Assembly (NCBI GenBank): GCA_003513005.1
Contig: DOTD01000073.1
Location: 62,001 to 126,000 of the forward strand
Length of the DNA: 64,000 nt
Origin: Desulfotomaculum sp.
GTDB taxonomy: Bacteria > Bacillota > Desulfotomaculia > Desulfotomaculales > Nap2-2B
Reading direction: 5' to 3'
Part shown: positions 25,204 through 34,765 of the stretch, one piece after another
Position numbering within the stretch: the stretch's first letter is position 1
How the letters are laid out: the number at the start of each line of letters is the position of its first letter
Made by a program: the position numbers and the translations under genes
Notes under the pieces: generated by a model
What the model was told of the DNA's origin: nothing
Seen by the model: only the letters and a program-made list of their open reading frames with translations
Database searches by the model: none

Positions 25204-25233
25204 ATTCTCCCCCGTTTAGATTAATTCCATAAA

Positions 25234-25262
25234 ATTATATAGTTAAACGGAACAATAATCAA
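25234..25262 (-). promoter_or_regulatory. Sigma-A promoter for the D,D-carboxypeptidase gene
   Basis: Minus-strand TTGATT (25262-25257), 17 bases, TATAAT (25239-25234), about 30 bases before the start codon. Confidence 0.6.
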
Positions 25263-25365
25263 CAAGCTGGATATATACTCCTTTACACGAGAATGCTTCC
25301 AAATTTACATACCCTATTATATAATTTATAAGTTACTTTACTTTAACAAGACAGGTCGTTTAACT

Positions 25366-26556
25366 TTGAGATCTTTACTATTGCTGTTGTTCTTAACGGA
25401 ATTTGCCAGGGGAGCGTTCTTTTATACATTTCTCCCCATCTGGATCGTCAACGATCTTTCCGTGTCTATCACAATTGCCGGGCTTACCGTATCGGCCCAC
25501 TATTTATCTGAAACTCTCTTTAAAACTATCGCAGGCTGGGAATTTGACCGCCTGGGATGCCGTATTCTTATAGGCGGCCTATTCCTGTCTTTGCTTTCTC
25601 TTATAATAATCAAACTCTGGCCTGTCCCGGCTGTATTAATCGGCGGCGCCGCTCTGTTTGGTTTCGGTTTTTCCCCGGTATGGCTTGGAGTAATAAGCAG
25701 GGTTGCTCCCGTTAGAATTCCCAACAGGGCTTCACGCATCAGCCTGGTTTTTTCATCCTGGATGGCCGGCGCCGGTGGAGGAATGGTCAGTATAAATTTC
25801 TTCATGTCAAAAAGCCATGATCTTATCTACTGGCTGATCGTTATCTTGTGGGCGCTTTCTCTGCCGGTCGCCTGGTTTGCCGCTGCTAATAAAAACAATT
25901 TGCCGGAACCGGCAGCTAAAGATCCCCAGGGATTCTTAAATGCGCTCAAGAAAATATCCTCCAGCAACCTGACCAGACTGCTGATTCCGGGAATGTTCCT
26001 GCAGACTCTGGCAGCAGGTCTTCTCCTGCCTGTTTTACCTATTTTTGCACAAAAGAGTTTGCTTCTTAGTCATAACCAGTACGGCATGCTCTTGCTTATA
26101 GGAGGCGCCGCTACAGTTATATCGCTTTTACCAATGGGTTACCTGGCAGACCGCCTGGCTTTAAAAGCGCTGCTGGCCACGGGTTTCGGGGCAAGCAGCC
26201 TGATGCTTATCCTGTTGACTTATTGCCATGGATTCAAGGAAATTATTTGTGCAGCGGTACTGCTTGGCTTTTCATACGCCATGGTTCTTCCGGCCTGGAA
26301 CTCGCTTTTAGCTAAAATTGTCCCTCCGGAAAGCCAGGCTACCGGATGGGGCGTATTTGCCACGATTGAGGGCCTGGGAATAACTTTTGGCCCTGCCCTG
26401 GGAGCTTTCGCAGCAGGCAGAATCGGGCTTAACGCTACTTTAATCATGTCAGCCTGTGTTTTGCTGATTGCGGCATTTTTCTATTTGCTATGTCCGTTTG
26501 AAAAGATGCTTGTTAACAAACAGCAGGGGGTATCCCTCAATGGACCTGGTTTTTGA
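25366..26556 (+). CDS. Major facilitator superfamily transporter
   Basis: A 396-residue membrane protein with about twelve hydrophobic segments in two halves, separated by a hydrophilic loop around residues 180-205. The loop after segment 2 holds the MFS motif variant AGWEFDRLGCRILIGG, and the equivalent in the second half is MGYLADRLALKALLATG. Substrate unknown; the pattern fits the drug or metabolite efflux group. The start is TTG at 25366 with only a weak ribosome binding site. Its end overlaps the start of the deacetylase gene by 17 bases, so the two are probably co-expressed. Confidence 0.88.
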   Translation: MRSLLLLLFLTEFARGAFFYTFLPIWIVNDLSVSITIAGLTVSAHYLSETLFKTIAGWEFDRLGCRILIGGLFLSLLSLIIIKLWPVPAVLIGGAALFGFGFSPVWLGVISRVAPVRIPNRASRISLVFSSWMAGAGGGMVSINFFMSKSHDLIYWLIVILWALSLPVAWFAAANKNNLPEPAAKDPQGFLNALKKISSSNLTRLLIPGMFLQTLAAGLLLPVLPIFAQKSLLLSHNQYGMLLLIGGAATVISLLPMGYLADRLALKALLATGFGASSLMLILLTYCHGFKEIICAAVLLGFSYAMVLPAWNSLLAKIVPPESQATGWGVFATIEGLGITFGPALGAFAAGRIGLNATLIMSACVLLIAAFFYLLCPFEKMLVNKQQGVSLNGPGF

Positions 26557-27799
26557 GATAATTGTCTATTTTTTATTTGTTTATGCCTTTATGCCTACCA
26601 TTCTGGCCAGGATATTCCACATCGGCGCATTTTTCCAGGGATCCCGAAACGAAAATAAAGTATTCATAACTTTTGACGACGGACCTGATATCCTTTATAC
26701 GCCCCGCATCCTGGATATTTTAAAAGAAACCCGAACCAAAGCCTGCTTTTTTGTCCTTGGGAAAAAGGCCAGGGCGCATCCCGAAATTCTCCAACGCATC
26801 CAGGCGGAGGGGCATGAGGTAGGAAGCCACGGATACGACCATAAATTTCCCTGGTTTCTCAGCCCGTTGGGCACAAAAAAAGATTTAATGGAGACTTCCT
26901 CCATTATTACCGAAATAACCGGCGAACCCCCGCATTTCTACAGACCGCCCTGGGGAGTCCTTAATTTATTTTCCTGGTTTTTTCTTAAAGGCCAGCGGAT
27001 CGTGCTATGGTCCTTTATGAGTTGGGACTGGACCAGAGGGTCCACGACCGGTTCAATCGCCAACCGGGTTCTTTCCAGAGTAAAAAACGGTTCAGTTTTA
27101 ATTTTTCACGATAGTGACAAAACACCGGGCAGCGCTCCAAAAACCCCCGAAGCTGTTATTAAAATTCTTCCGATAGTAATTCAGGAAATAAAAAACAGGG
27201 GGCTGCAGGCAGCCGCCCTGTCAGAGCTGAACCTTGAAAAAAAGAAAAAATTATCCTACGCTTTATTTGAAAAATGGGACCATACCGCCCTTCGTCTGAT
27301 GGGCGTTAAAGACCTGTCTGACAAAGGGCGGCCAACGGTTTTCCGGATAGCGCTGCGTAAATTCAGAGGCAAACAATTACCTTTGCCGGACGGAACAATT
27401 CTCAAGAAAGGAGACCTGGTTGTAGAATTACACTTGAATAACAGCTTTTTCAAACAGTTCGGTGAAAAAAATGAACTTTTAACGCTCGGCCTTTTAGCCA
27501 AGCAAAAAGTCATGCACGACTTGCCGGCAGTCGCAAGATGGATAGACGCAAATCCCCGCTGCGATGAAATAAAGGCGATAACCGGCTTGACCATTATCAA
27601 CCGCGGCAGTCAGCAGGCAGGATTTCACTCTTTTGATCTCCCGCCTTTAAAAGGTTTACTGATCAGGCTGTACGAGAGTATGGTCGTAATGATGTTTCAT
27701 CCTTCGGGATACCGCCGTATTACAAGGTATTGGAAGAAACTAATCCCGAAGTATCTCGTCATGAGTAAAAAAGAGCTCTTCAGGAAGTACCTCATTTAA
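26540..27799 (+). CDS. Polysaccharide deacetylase (NodB domain) with C-terminal YkoP-like domain
   Basis: A 419-residue protein from ATG 26540, nine bases after GGGGG. An N-terminal membrane segment (about residues 2-22) precedes the NodB domain. That domain has the metal and catalytic residues: VFITFDDGPD (about 40-49), GHEVGSHGYDH (about 92-102), and FYRPPWG. A final WTRGSTTGSI and HDSDKTPGS follow. The second half (about 255-405) matches the YkoP type seen fused to some deacetylases: RIALRKFRGKQLPLPDGTIL and DLVVELHLNNSFF. It probably removes acetyl groups from a cell-surface glycan. The YkoP function is unknown. Confidence 0.85.
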   Translation: MDLVFEIIVYFLFVYAFMPTILARIFHIGAFFQGSRNENKVFITFDDGPDILYTPRILDILKETRTKACFFVLGKKARAHPEILQRIQAEGHEVGSHGYDHKFPWFLSPLGTKKDLMETSSIITEITGEPPHFYRPPWGVLNLFSWFFLKGQRIVLWSFMSWDWTRGSTTGSIANRVLSRVKNGSVLIFHDSDKTPGSAPKTPEAVIKILPIVIQEIKNRGLQAAALSELNLEKKKKLSYALFEKWDHTALRLMGVKDLSDKGRPTVFRIALRKFRGKQLPLPDGTILKKGDLVVELHLNNSFFKQFGEKNELLTLGLLAKQKVMHDLPAVARWIDANPRCDEIKAITGLTIINRGSQQAGFHSFDLPPLKGLLIRLYESMVVMMFHPSGYRRITRYWKKLIPKYLVMSKKELFRKYLI

Positions 27800-28409
27800 T
27801 GAAAGAAGTTATTTCCTCAAGCGGACGGAGATTCCTCGGCGGGGATATATAGTCGGACCAACCCAAAGCAACCAGGGCAGCCAAACTGCGGGGAGGCTTA
27901 ACCTCTAATAGTTCCTCAAGGTCTGGCCTGGCAACCATCGGGCCTGTCAGCCAACAGCCGCCGTATCCCCTGGAATGCGCAGCCAGAAGAAGATTCTGTA
28001 TAGCGGCGCCGACGGACTGCAAATCCGGACGGCAGCGCAGAGAATCAACCTCATATTCGGAATACCCGACTTTAAACAACATATTATCTAGAACGGTGCG
28101 GTATTTGAATGTGGTTACTGCAAGAACTACCGGAGCCCTGGAAAACCACATGACAATTTTTTTAGGATCTGATTGAAATTTTTCATTAACTTGACGGGCA
28201 AGCGAGTCAATTTTCTGTGATACAAGCTGGCTCATTTTTTCTTTAATTTCCTGATTTTTTATAATAATAAAGTGCCACATCTGTTGATCGCCGGAACTGG
28301 GAGCATATGAGGCTAGTTCAATCAGGCTTAAAATTTCGGAATCCGGCAGATCATCTTTTTTATATCTTCTTATACTGCGGCGTTCCCGCACCACTTGGTC
28401 AAATTCCAT
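27792..28409 (-). CDS. Nitroreductase family protein
   Basis: A 205-residue FMN-dependent nitroreductase-fold protein. The opening VRERRSIRRYKKDDL is the FMN phosphate-binding RRSxR pattern. ELASYAPSSGDQQMWHFIII is the flavin-contact loop. SVGAAIQNLLLAAHSRGYGG with CWLTGP is the third conserved part. Substrates in this superfamily vary too much to predict. It is convergent with the deacetylase gene and the two stop codons overlap by eight bases. Start ATG at 28409 is preceded by GGGAAGG. Confidence 0.88.
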   Translation of the reverse strand: MEFDQVVRERRSIRRYKKDDLPDSEILSLIELASYAPSSGDQQMWHFIIIKNQEIKEKMSQLVSQKIDSLARQVNEKFQSDPKKIVMWFSRAPVVLAVTTFKYRTVLDNMLFKVGYSEYEVDSLRCRPDLQSVGAAIQNLLLAAHSRGYGGCWLTGPMVARPDLEELLEVKPPRSLAALVALGWSDYISPPRNLRPLEEITSFIK

Positions 28410-28646
28410 TCAGCCATACCTTCCCTTCGTCTCTCGGTTTTTTAAAGTATCTTATCCTCCATCAGCCGGCTTTGTCAAACTCGCTGCCGGCAACGCCATG
28501 CCCATTGAACAGTTTAACTGAATACTTTCTATATAAAGGTTGTTTTTCGATAGAATTATGAGTAAAATTAAGATGCTTGCAGGAATTTGTTAAATTATGA
28601 AGAAATAATTAGGGCAAACACCGAGGTATGTAAAGGAGGTTAAAAT

Positions 28647-30176
28647 ATGAGTCTGGTATCACGGCTCTCCGAGGTTGGACAACTTTATCCAGATAAGGAA
28701 GCCATTATCTTTGAGGAAAAACGGATCACTTACGGCAGCTTGATAGAATCGATCAACAGGTTTGCCAATGGATTAAAAAATTTTGGTATTCAAAAGGGCG
28801 ACCGCATTCTAATCGCTTTAGGGAACTGCCCTCAATTTGTCATTTCTTATTTCGCCATAATGCAGATTAACGCCGTGGTTATACCTATCAACCCTCAATA
28901 TGCTCCTAACGAAATTGAAAAAATAGCCGCCGATGCTCTTCCCGTTGCTGTAATTACGGATTCTTCGATAGCTTCCAACTATATCAGGTTAAAAGAAAGA
29001 ACCGGCTTGCCGGCCAATGTAATTGTAATCCGCTCCGAAAAGGGAAATTCTAAAACAGCTATTTCATTCAAAGAGATAATGGAGAACGGGGATGAATTTT
29101 TTCCCGCCGAATATACTTATAATGATAACGACGTAATCGAACTCCTTTATACTCATGGTCCTACCGGCACACTGAGGGGGGCTATGCTGACCAACCAGAA
29201 CCTGTACAGCAATGCAATAGCGTTTTTAGAACTATGCCGTTTAACTCCTGAGGACCGCGCCTTGCTTGTTTCCAGAGCTTACCATGCTCCTGCCCAGACT
29301 TGCGCCATGAATGCCCCGCTTATGGCCGGGGCAACTGTAGTGATGCACGATATCTGGACAAAACCTGAAACAATCCTGCGAACTATTGAAGAAGAAGGAA
29401 TTACTTTCTTCTTCGGCACACCTCCGATGTACAGAATGCTGCTTGATTTTCCTGAGCCCCGGCGGTTTAAAACATATACACTGCGGGTAACCTGCACTGC
29501 CGCAGACCCCCTTCCGCCAGAAACTTTTCAGGCATTTGAAGAAAAATTCGGACTGCAGATAACCGAAGCATACGGCTGTACCGAAACTTCCCCGTTAATC
29601 TGCTCAAATCCGGTTGAGGAAACTAAAAAACCGGGTTCCGCAGGAAAGCCATTACCCGGCATAAATTTGAAAATTGTTGATTATGAAGACCGGGAAGTTC
29701 CGGTAGGGCAGGTTGGCGAAATAGTCGTCAGCGGGCCGAATGTCATGAAAGGCTACTATCACCGTGAGGAAGAAACCAATTGGGTAATGCGCAACGGGTG
29801 GTTCCATACCGAAGACCTTGCCTATATGGATAGTGAAGGATATGTTTTTATCGTTGACCGTAAAAAAGACCTGCTTGTCCGGGGCGGCCTCAATGTGCAC
29901 CCCCGTGAGGTGGAGGATGTGCTTTATACCCATCCTGCAGTATTCGAAGTAGCTGTAATAGGAATGCCCGATCCTGTCTGGGGAGAGGAAGTTATCGCGT
30001 TTGTCCATTTGAGAAAGGATACGAAAATTGACGCAAAGGAATTGCAGGAATTTTGCAAGGACAAACTTGCCGGCTATAAAATTCCGCGAGTTATACATAT
30101 AGTAGACGAATTGCCCAAAACATCATCCGGAAAACTTTTAAAACATGAACTAAAAAATATTATCGAAAACAGTTAA
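28647..30176 (+). CDS. Acyl-CoA ligase of the AMP-forming superfamily with atypical P-loop
   Basis: A 509-residue ANL-superfamily enzyme resembling fatty-acid or aromatic acyl-CoA ligases, which make acyl-AMP and then the CoA thioester. Motif A5 is AYGCTETSPL. The hinge region is VDRKKDLLVRGGLNVHPREV and the C-terminal catalytic lysine lies in LPKTSSGKLLKHEL. Two motifs are unusual: the P-loop reads YTHGPTGTLRGAM instead of TSGTTGxPKG, and A8 reads FHTEDLA where TGDLx is normal. The start ATG at 28647 follows AAAGGAGG. It stands alone, with unassigned sequence 28410-28646 upstream. Confidence 0.88.
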   Translation: MSLVSRLSEVGQLYPDKEAIIFEEKRITYGSLIESINRFANGLKNFGIQKGDRILIALGNCPQFVISYFAIMQINAVVIPINPQYAPNEIEKIAADALPVAVITDSSIASNYIRLKERTGLPANVIVIRSEKGNSKTAISFKEIMENGDEFFPAEYTYNDNDVIELLYTHGPTGTLRGAMLTNQNLYSNAIAFLELCRLTPEDRALLVSRAYHAPAQTCAMNAPLMAGATVVMHDIWTKPETILRTIEEEGITFFFGTPPMYRMLLDFPEPRRFKTYTLRVTCTAADPLPPETFQAFEEKFGLQITEAYGCTETSPLICSNPVEETKKPGSAGKPLPGINLKIVDYEDREVPVGQVGEIVVSGPNVMKGYYHREEETNWVMRNGWFHTEDLAYMDSEGYVFIVDRKKDLLVRGGLNVHPREVEDVLYTHPAVFEVAVIGMPDPVWGEEVIAFVHLRKDTKIDAKELQEFCKDKLAGYKIPRVIHIVDELPKTSSGKLLKHELKNIIENS

Positions 30177-30186
30177 CAACCGAATA

Positions 30187-31338
30187 TTAGATATTGCCGG
30201 GTTTCTCGGTAACCATAATTTGTATGGTCCGAGGTTTGCCTTCCCTGTATATGGTTACCGGCACACTCTGTCCGATTTTTGATTTGCTGATTAGTTCAAC
30301 CAGAGCGTCCGGTGACGCAACTTCCTTTCCATTCCATCCGGTTATAATATCCCCCCGTTTTAAACCGGCGGCGGCGGGACTGCCTGAAAGAATACCTGCC
30401 ACAAGAGCGCCCTTCGTTCCTTTATAATTTAGGTCAGCGGATATTTCTTCATCTATTGACCGCACCTGGACACCGAGCCAGGGCCGGACTACCTTGCCTT
30501 TATTAATCAATTCCTGGATTACGTCATTGGCGGTATTTGCCGGTATGGCAAAGCCGATTCCCTGCGCTTGAGCCACTGCAGTGTTTATACCGATGACTTG
30601 ACCGGAGAGATTTAAAAGTGGACCTCCGCTGTTCCCGGGGTTAATTGACGCATCCGTCTGTAATAAGTTCTTATAACTGCGGTTTTCTACATTTATCGGG
30701 CGTCCCTTGGCGCTGATCACACCAGCGGTTACAGTATGATCCAACCCGTACGGATTGCCTATGGCGATAACCCAGTTCCCGACCCTGATCTTGTTGGAAT
30801 CGCCCAGTTTTAGCGGAGAAAGGCTGCTTCCCGCTTTAACTTTTAATACGGCCAGGTCTAAATCATAGTCCGCCCCCACCACGCTTGCCTGCAGCGGGTC
30901 TTTAAATCCTTGAATGGTGGCTGTTATCTTATCAGCGCCTTCAATAACATGTTCGTTAGTCAAAATATACCCGTCACTAGATATAATAAAGCCCGACCCC
31001 AAGCCGTGCTCCTCCTGCGGCTCCGTACTGCCAAAGGGACTGCCAAAGAACTGCCTGAAGAAAGGATCGTTAAAGAAAGGATCGTATTGCTGGCCGCGAA
31101 CCGTTACAGTATCGATTTTTACAACTGCCGGACCTGCATTGCTCACTATTTCAGCCACGGCGTCTGCGTTAACTCCGGGAGGCGTTCCGGAAGCGTCGGC
31201 AAAATTGCTTACCGCAACTCCGGATTTATTCCCTGCAAGCGGTTTGAGATCATTCACTACCAGACAGCCGCTCATAAACATTATTCCTGCTATAAAAGCA
31301 GCCAGTGCAATAAAAAGTAAGTTCCGTCTCAGGTTCAC
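30187..31338 (-). CDS. htrA: HtrA/DegP-type serine protease with one PDZ domain
   Basis: About 383 residues. The N-terminal hydrophobic stretch ends in MSGC, a possible lipobox or a membrane anchor. The trypsin-like domain has the triad His in LTNEHVIEGA, Asp in DYDLDLAVLKV and Ser in INPGNSGGPLLN. A PDZ domain follows (about 285-375, GALVAGILSGSPAAAGLKRG). It degrades or refolds damaged exported proteins at the membrane. GTG at 31338 fits the GGTGGAG site best; TTG one codon earlier is possible. It is 30 bases after selB. Confidence 0.93.
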   Translation of the reverse strand: MNLRRNLLFIALAAFIAGIMFMSGCLVVNDLKPLAGNKSGVAVSNFADASGTPPGVNADAVAEIVSNAGPAVVKIDTVTVRGQQYDPFFNDPFFRQFFGSPFGSTEPQEEHGLGSGFIISSDGYILTNEHVIEGADKITATIQGFKDPLQASVVGADYDLDLAVLKVKAGSSLSPLKLGDSNKIRVGNWVIAIGNPYGLDHTVTAGVISAKGRPINVENRSYKNLLQTDASINPGNSGGPLLNLSGQVIGINTAVAQAQGIGFAIPANTANDVIQELINKGKVVRPWLGVQVRSIDEEISADLNYKGTKGALVAGILSGSPAAAGLKRGDIITGWNGKEVASPDALVELISKSKIGQSVPVTIYREGKPRTIQIMVTEKPGNI

Positions 31339-31371
31339 CAAATTACTCCACCTACCTTTTTTTGTTCTACT

Positions 31372-33297
31372 TTATACACCATTGGCTGTTGTTTTTGACT
31401 TAATCAAAAAACGCTTATCACCCACTCTTTTAGTCACCTTGATTCTGTCAAAGTATTCCAGTAAGGGCAGCGCATATTTTCGGGAAACATTTAAAAGGTT
31501 TTTAATTTCCCCAATCGAAATTTCATTATTTTTTTCCAAATACCCGGTCAAAAGTTTCTTCGCACTTTCAATGGCGGCGGCATGAAAATAAAGTCCTTCC
31601 GCTGCCTTTACCAGTGTCCCCTGCCGCAAGAAATGCTGCAGGACCTCCTGAGACTGCAATTCGCTAACACCTTCCCCGCGGGAAACACTTTCCCAATCCG
31701 GCGGCTGAAAACCGCTTCTATTAAAGATATCCTCTATTCTTTGAACAATTTCCTGCTGGCTGTCTTCAAGTTTAGGCTGAAAATCTTTTAAAGCTACCGT
31801 ATTCGGACCCTGACTTAAAATGTTTTCTTCTTCCAGGATTCTAAGCAGCGCCTGAAGCTGTCTTGTGGTAAACCTGGCAAAAAGCCGGGAACGCAATTCC
31901 TCCCGGGGGAACCCTTCTCTTAAAGGATATTGTTGATGATATTTTTTCAGAAGATTGGTTAATTTTTCAACCCATTGCTTGTATATCTCCCGGGAAATAA
32001 AAAAATGATCATGATCCACCGTAAGAACATAAACTTTGTTATCACCACTTAATTCCCGGAGGGCTTGTTCAGTTTCTTCTTCTTTAATCCCGGTTGCCCG
32101 GGATATATCCGATCTGCTCTGGATTGTTTTCCGGCTTTTTAAATAGCTTTCCACCTGTTCGGCAGGGAGGCCCAGTTCACGGGTAACCAGCGCTTCAATT
32201 ATTTCTTCCCGCATCCGTTTATGTTTCCTTGAAGCCGAGTCGACTATGATGCCTCCTCCCAAAGTATAAACAGGAGAATATGACCGGAACACAAAACGGT
32301 CCCCTTTTATGCCTGCGACCGGTTCTTCAAGTAAAAACTGCGCATAGGCGGTTTCCCCGGGTAAAAGCTTTTCCCTGTCCAACAAGATAACCCGGCAGAG
32401 AATTTCAGCCGTGCCAAGATAAAAATGAAGGCGGGTCCGGTTTTCCAGTTCCTTTTGCACATTCTCAAGCAAAGAAATCCGGGCATCCAAACGGTTAGCA
32501 GACCTTAAAAAACCCGGCTTTGCCAAAACGCTTCCCCTTTGAGCCTGTTCTACACCCACACCGGCAACATTTACAGCCACCCTCTGCCCGGCTGTGGCTT
32601 CTTTTACTTTTTCGCCGTGGACCTGCAGGGAACGCACCCTGGCTACCAGCCCCTGAGGCATAATCTCCAGGTTGTCTCCGGTATGAATTACTCCGCTCCA
32701 AAGTGTGCCCGTCACCACTGTACCGAACCCCGTTACGGAAAACGCCCTGTCTACAGGCAGCCGGGCCTGTCCCGAGGTATCTTTTCCTTCCACAGGAACT
32801 TCGTCGATTCTTTTCAGCAACTCTTCCAGTCCCTGACCTGTAACCGCAGATACCTCCACAACAGGGGAATCCTTTAAAGGAGTGTCTTTTAGAAAATCAT
32901 TAACATCTTCCCGGACCAATTTTAAGAAATCTTCATCAACCAGATCAACTTTCGTCAAAGCAACTATTCCCCGATTGATCTGCAATAAACGGACAATATC
33001 CATGTGCTCCCGGGTTTGGGGCATAACTCCCTCATCTGCGGCAATAACCAATAAAACGAGATCGATCCCGGCTACTCCGGCTAACATGTTTTTAATAAAC
33101 CGCTCATGACCGGGAACATCCACAATGCCTGCCCGGCGTCCGCTGGGAAGCCGGCAAAAAGCAAACCCCAATTCGATGGAGATCCCTCTTTCCTTCTCCA
33201 TCTTTAGCCTGTCTGTGTCAATTCCCGTCAGGGCTTTAATCAGGGCTGTTTTCCCGTGATCTACATGGCCTGCCGTACCAATGATAATATTGGTCAT
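31372..33297 (-). CDS. selB: Selenocysteine-specific elongation factor SelB
   Basis: A 641-residue SelB that delivers Sec-tRNA to UGA codons marked by a SECIS hairpin. The GTPase domain shows GTAGHVDHGKTALIKALTG, DVPGHERFIKNML and LTKVDLV. EF-Tu-like domains II and III follow (about 175-340). The C-terminal part (about 370-640) is a chain of winged helices for SECIS RNA binding. The open frame extends to 33357, but ATG 33297 has GGGGTGA upstream and begins at the usual MTNIIIGTAG. It starts four bases after selA ends. Confidence 0.96.
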   Translation of the reverse strand: MTNIIIGTAGHVDHGKTALIKALTGIDTDRLKMEKERGISIELGFAFCRLPSGRRAGIVDVPGHERFIKNMLAGVAGIDLVLLVIAADEGVMPQTREHMDIVRLLQINRGIVALTKVDLVDEDFLKLVREDVNDFLKDTPLKDSPVVEVSAVTGQGLEELLKRIDEVPVEGKDTSGQARLPVDRAFSVTGFGTVVTGTLWSGVIHTGDNLEIMPQGLVARVRSLQVHGEKVKEATAGQRVAVNVAGVGVEQAQRGSVLAKPGFLRSANRLDARISLLENVQKELENRTRLHFYLGTAEILCRVILLDREKLLPGETAYAQFLLEEPVAGIKGDRFVFRSYSPVYTLGGGIIVDSASRKHKRMREEIIEALVTRELGLPAEQVESYLKSRKTIQSRSDISRATGIKEEETEQALRELSGDNKVYVLTVDHDHFFISREIYKQWVEKLTNLLKKYHQQYPLREGFPREELRSRLFARFTTRQLQALLRILEEENILSQGPNTVALKDFQPKLEDSQQEIVQRIEDIFNRSGFQPPDWESVSRGEGVSELQSQEVLQHFLRQGTLVKAAEGLYFHAAAIESAKKLLTGYLEKNNEISIGEIKNLLNVSRKYALPLLEYFDRIKVTKRVGDKRFLIKSKTTANGV

Positions 33298-33301
33298 TAC
33301 T

Positions 33302-34750
33302 TCACCCCTGGAATATTTCCTTTTTCTCCTCTTTTGACAAAACCCCTGACACTGCATCCAGGATTATGCTTTCTTCTCCCTGTTGGATGGTTCTTAAATC
33401 TAAAAGGAAGATGTCTTCCTGCACCCTGCCTAAAACAGCGGGTTCATGAAGCCTTAAAAGCTGGCTGAACCGTTCCATGCTCAATTTATATGGTTTGACA
33501 GCTGCCGCAAAGGAAGGCAGTTCCGCCGCAGGCATAGCCCCGCCTCCTATACGGGAAACAGAACTTCTGACGGTTATTTCAGCTTCCTTCCGCACAGCTT
33601 CTCTTAATCCAGAAGCCAATTCTTCCGCCCTTAGCCGGATATCTTCCAAACTCCCGGTAATCATCCGCAATGTCGGAATGTCTTCCAGGGCTTGTTCCGG
33701 ATTCAGGTAAGATCTTAATGTAGCTTCCAGCGCCGCCAGAGTCAGCTTGTCTATCCTCAATGCACGGGCCAGGTGGTTCCTCTTCATTTCCTCAATAATT
33801 TCTTTTTTGCCGGCAATAATTCCCGCCTGTGGACCACCAAGCATTTTATCTCCGGAAAAGGTCACCACATCAGCGCCGGCGTCCAGCACCTGTTGTACGG
33901 TAGGCTCAGCCGGCAGATTAAAAGACCCGAGATCCGCCAGTACACCGCTGCCCAGATCGCTCATTACCGGCAGGTTAAACTCCCGTCCCAGCTTTACAAG
34001 CTCAGAAATACTTGCCTGTCTTGTAAAACCTATAATATGATAATTGCTTGTGTGGACATGTAAAATCAACGCCGTCCTCTCGGTGATTGCCTCCCTGTAA
34101 TCCTCAACATACGTCTTATTGGTCGTACCCACTTCAACAAGTGTGCAGCCGCCCTGTTTCATAATCTCGGGAATACGGAATGATCCGCCTATTTCTATGA
34201 GCTGCCCTCTTGAGACAATCACTTCCCTGCCCCGGGCCAGTGTGTTCAATGCCAGAAGGACGGCTGCCGCGTTGTTATTTACGACCAGATAAGACTCTGC
34301 GCCGGTTAATCTTGAAAGAATGTCTTGAACGGCGGCGTGACGCGAACCTCTCCTGCCCGTATCAAGATCAAATTCAAGGTTGATATAACTGGACGCGGCC
34401 AAGAAAACAGCCTGACAGGCGGCCGGGCTTAACAACGAACGGCCAAGATTTGTATGTAAAACGACTCCTGTTCCATTGATCACTTTCTTTATATTTGATC
34501 CTGCAATCCTTTCAATCATTTCCGCAGTTTCCTGTGCGATAAGATCTTTAAGCTGTTCCCTGGAAAAACCTTTTCTTGAACCTTCGTTATTTCTCAGTTC
34601 GCCGCGGATGCGGTCCAGGATACTGCGTACTGTTTCAAGGACTGCCCCACGCGGATACGAATTTAGAAGTTCACTTACTTTGGAAGACTGCAGAATCTCA
34701 TTTACAGCAGGCAACTTGTTTAAGGTCTTTTCGCCGCTATTTTCATCCAA
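33302..34750 (-). CDS. selA: L-seryl-tRNA(Sec) selenium transferase SelA
   Basis: About 482 residues of normal family length. SelA converts Ser-tRNA(Sec) to Sec-tRNA(Sec) using selenophosphate and PLP. The N-terminal helical domain begins with KLPAVNEILQSSKVSELLNS. INGTGVVLHTNLGRSLLS and the PLP-lysine loop FSGDKMLGGPQAGII are clear. The start is TTG 34750, eight bases after GGAGG, though TTG 34765 is also open. The selA-selB pair shows the organism uses selenocysteine, yet neither selD nor a tRNA-Sec gene was seen in the window. Confidence 0.95.
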   Translation of the reverse strand: MDENSGEKTLNKLPAVNEILQSSKVSELLNSYPRGAVLETVRSILDRIRGELRNNEGSRKGFSREQLKDLIAQETAEMIERIAGSNIKKVINGTGVVLHTNLGRSLLSPAACQAVFLAASSYINLEFDLDTGRRGSRHAAVQDILSRLTGAESYLVVNNNAAAVLLALNTLARGREVIVSRGQLIEIGGSFRIPEIMKQGGCTLVEVGTTNKTYVEDYREAITERTALILHVHTSNYHIIGFTRQASISELVKLGREFNLPVMSDLGSGVLADLGSFNLPAEPTVQQVLDAGADVVTFSGDKMLGGPQAGIIAGKKEIIEEMKRNHLARALRIDKLTLAALEATLRSYLNPEQALEDIPTLRMITGSLEDIRLRAEELASGLREAVRKEAEITVRSSVSRIGGGAMPAAELPSFAAAVKPYKLSMERFSQLLRLHEPAVLGRVQEDIFLLDLRTIQQGEESIILDAVSGVLSKEEKKEIFQG

Positions 34751-34765
34751 AATGCTTGCCTCCAA

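Noticed and set aside
31342..34765. tRNA-Sec gene near selAB
   Set aside because: Gaps around selA, selB, htrA and menG are too short, and no long acceptor-arm cloverleaf was seen.
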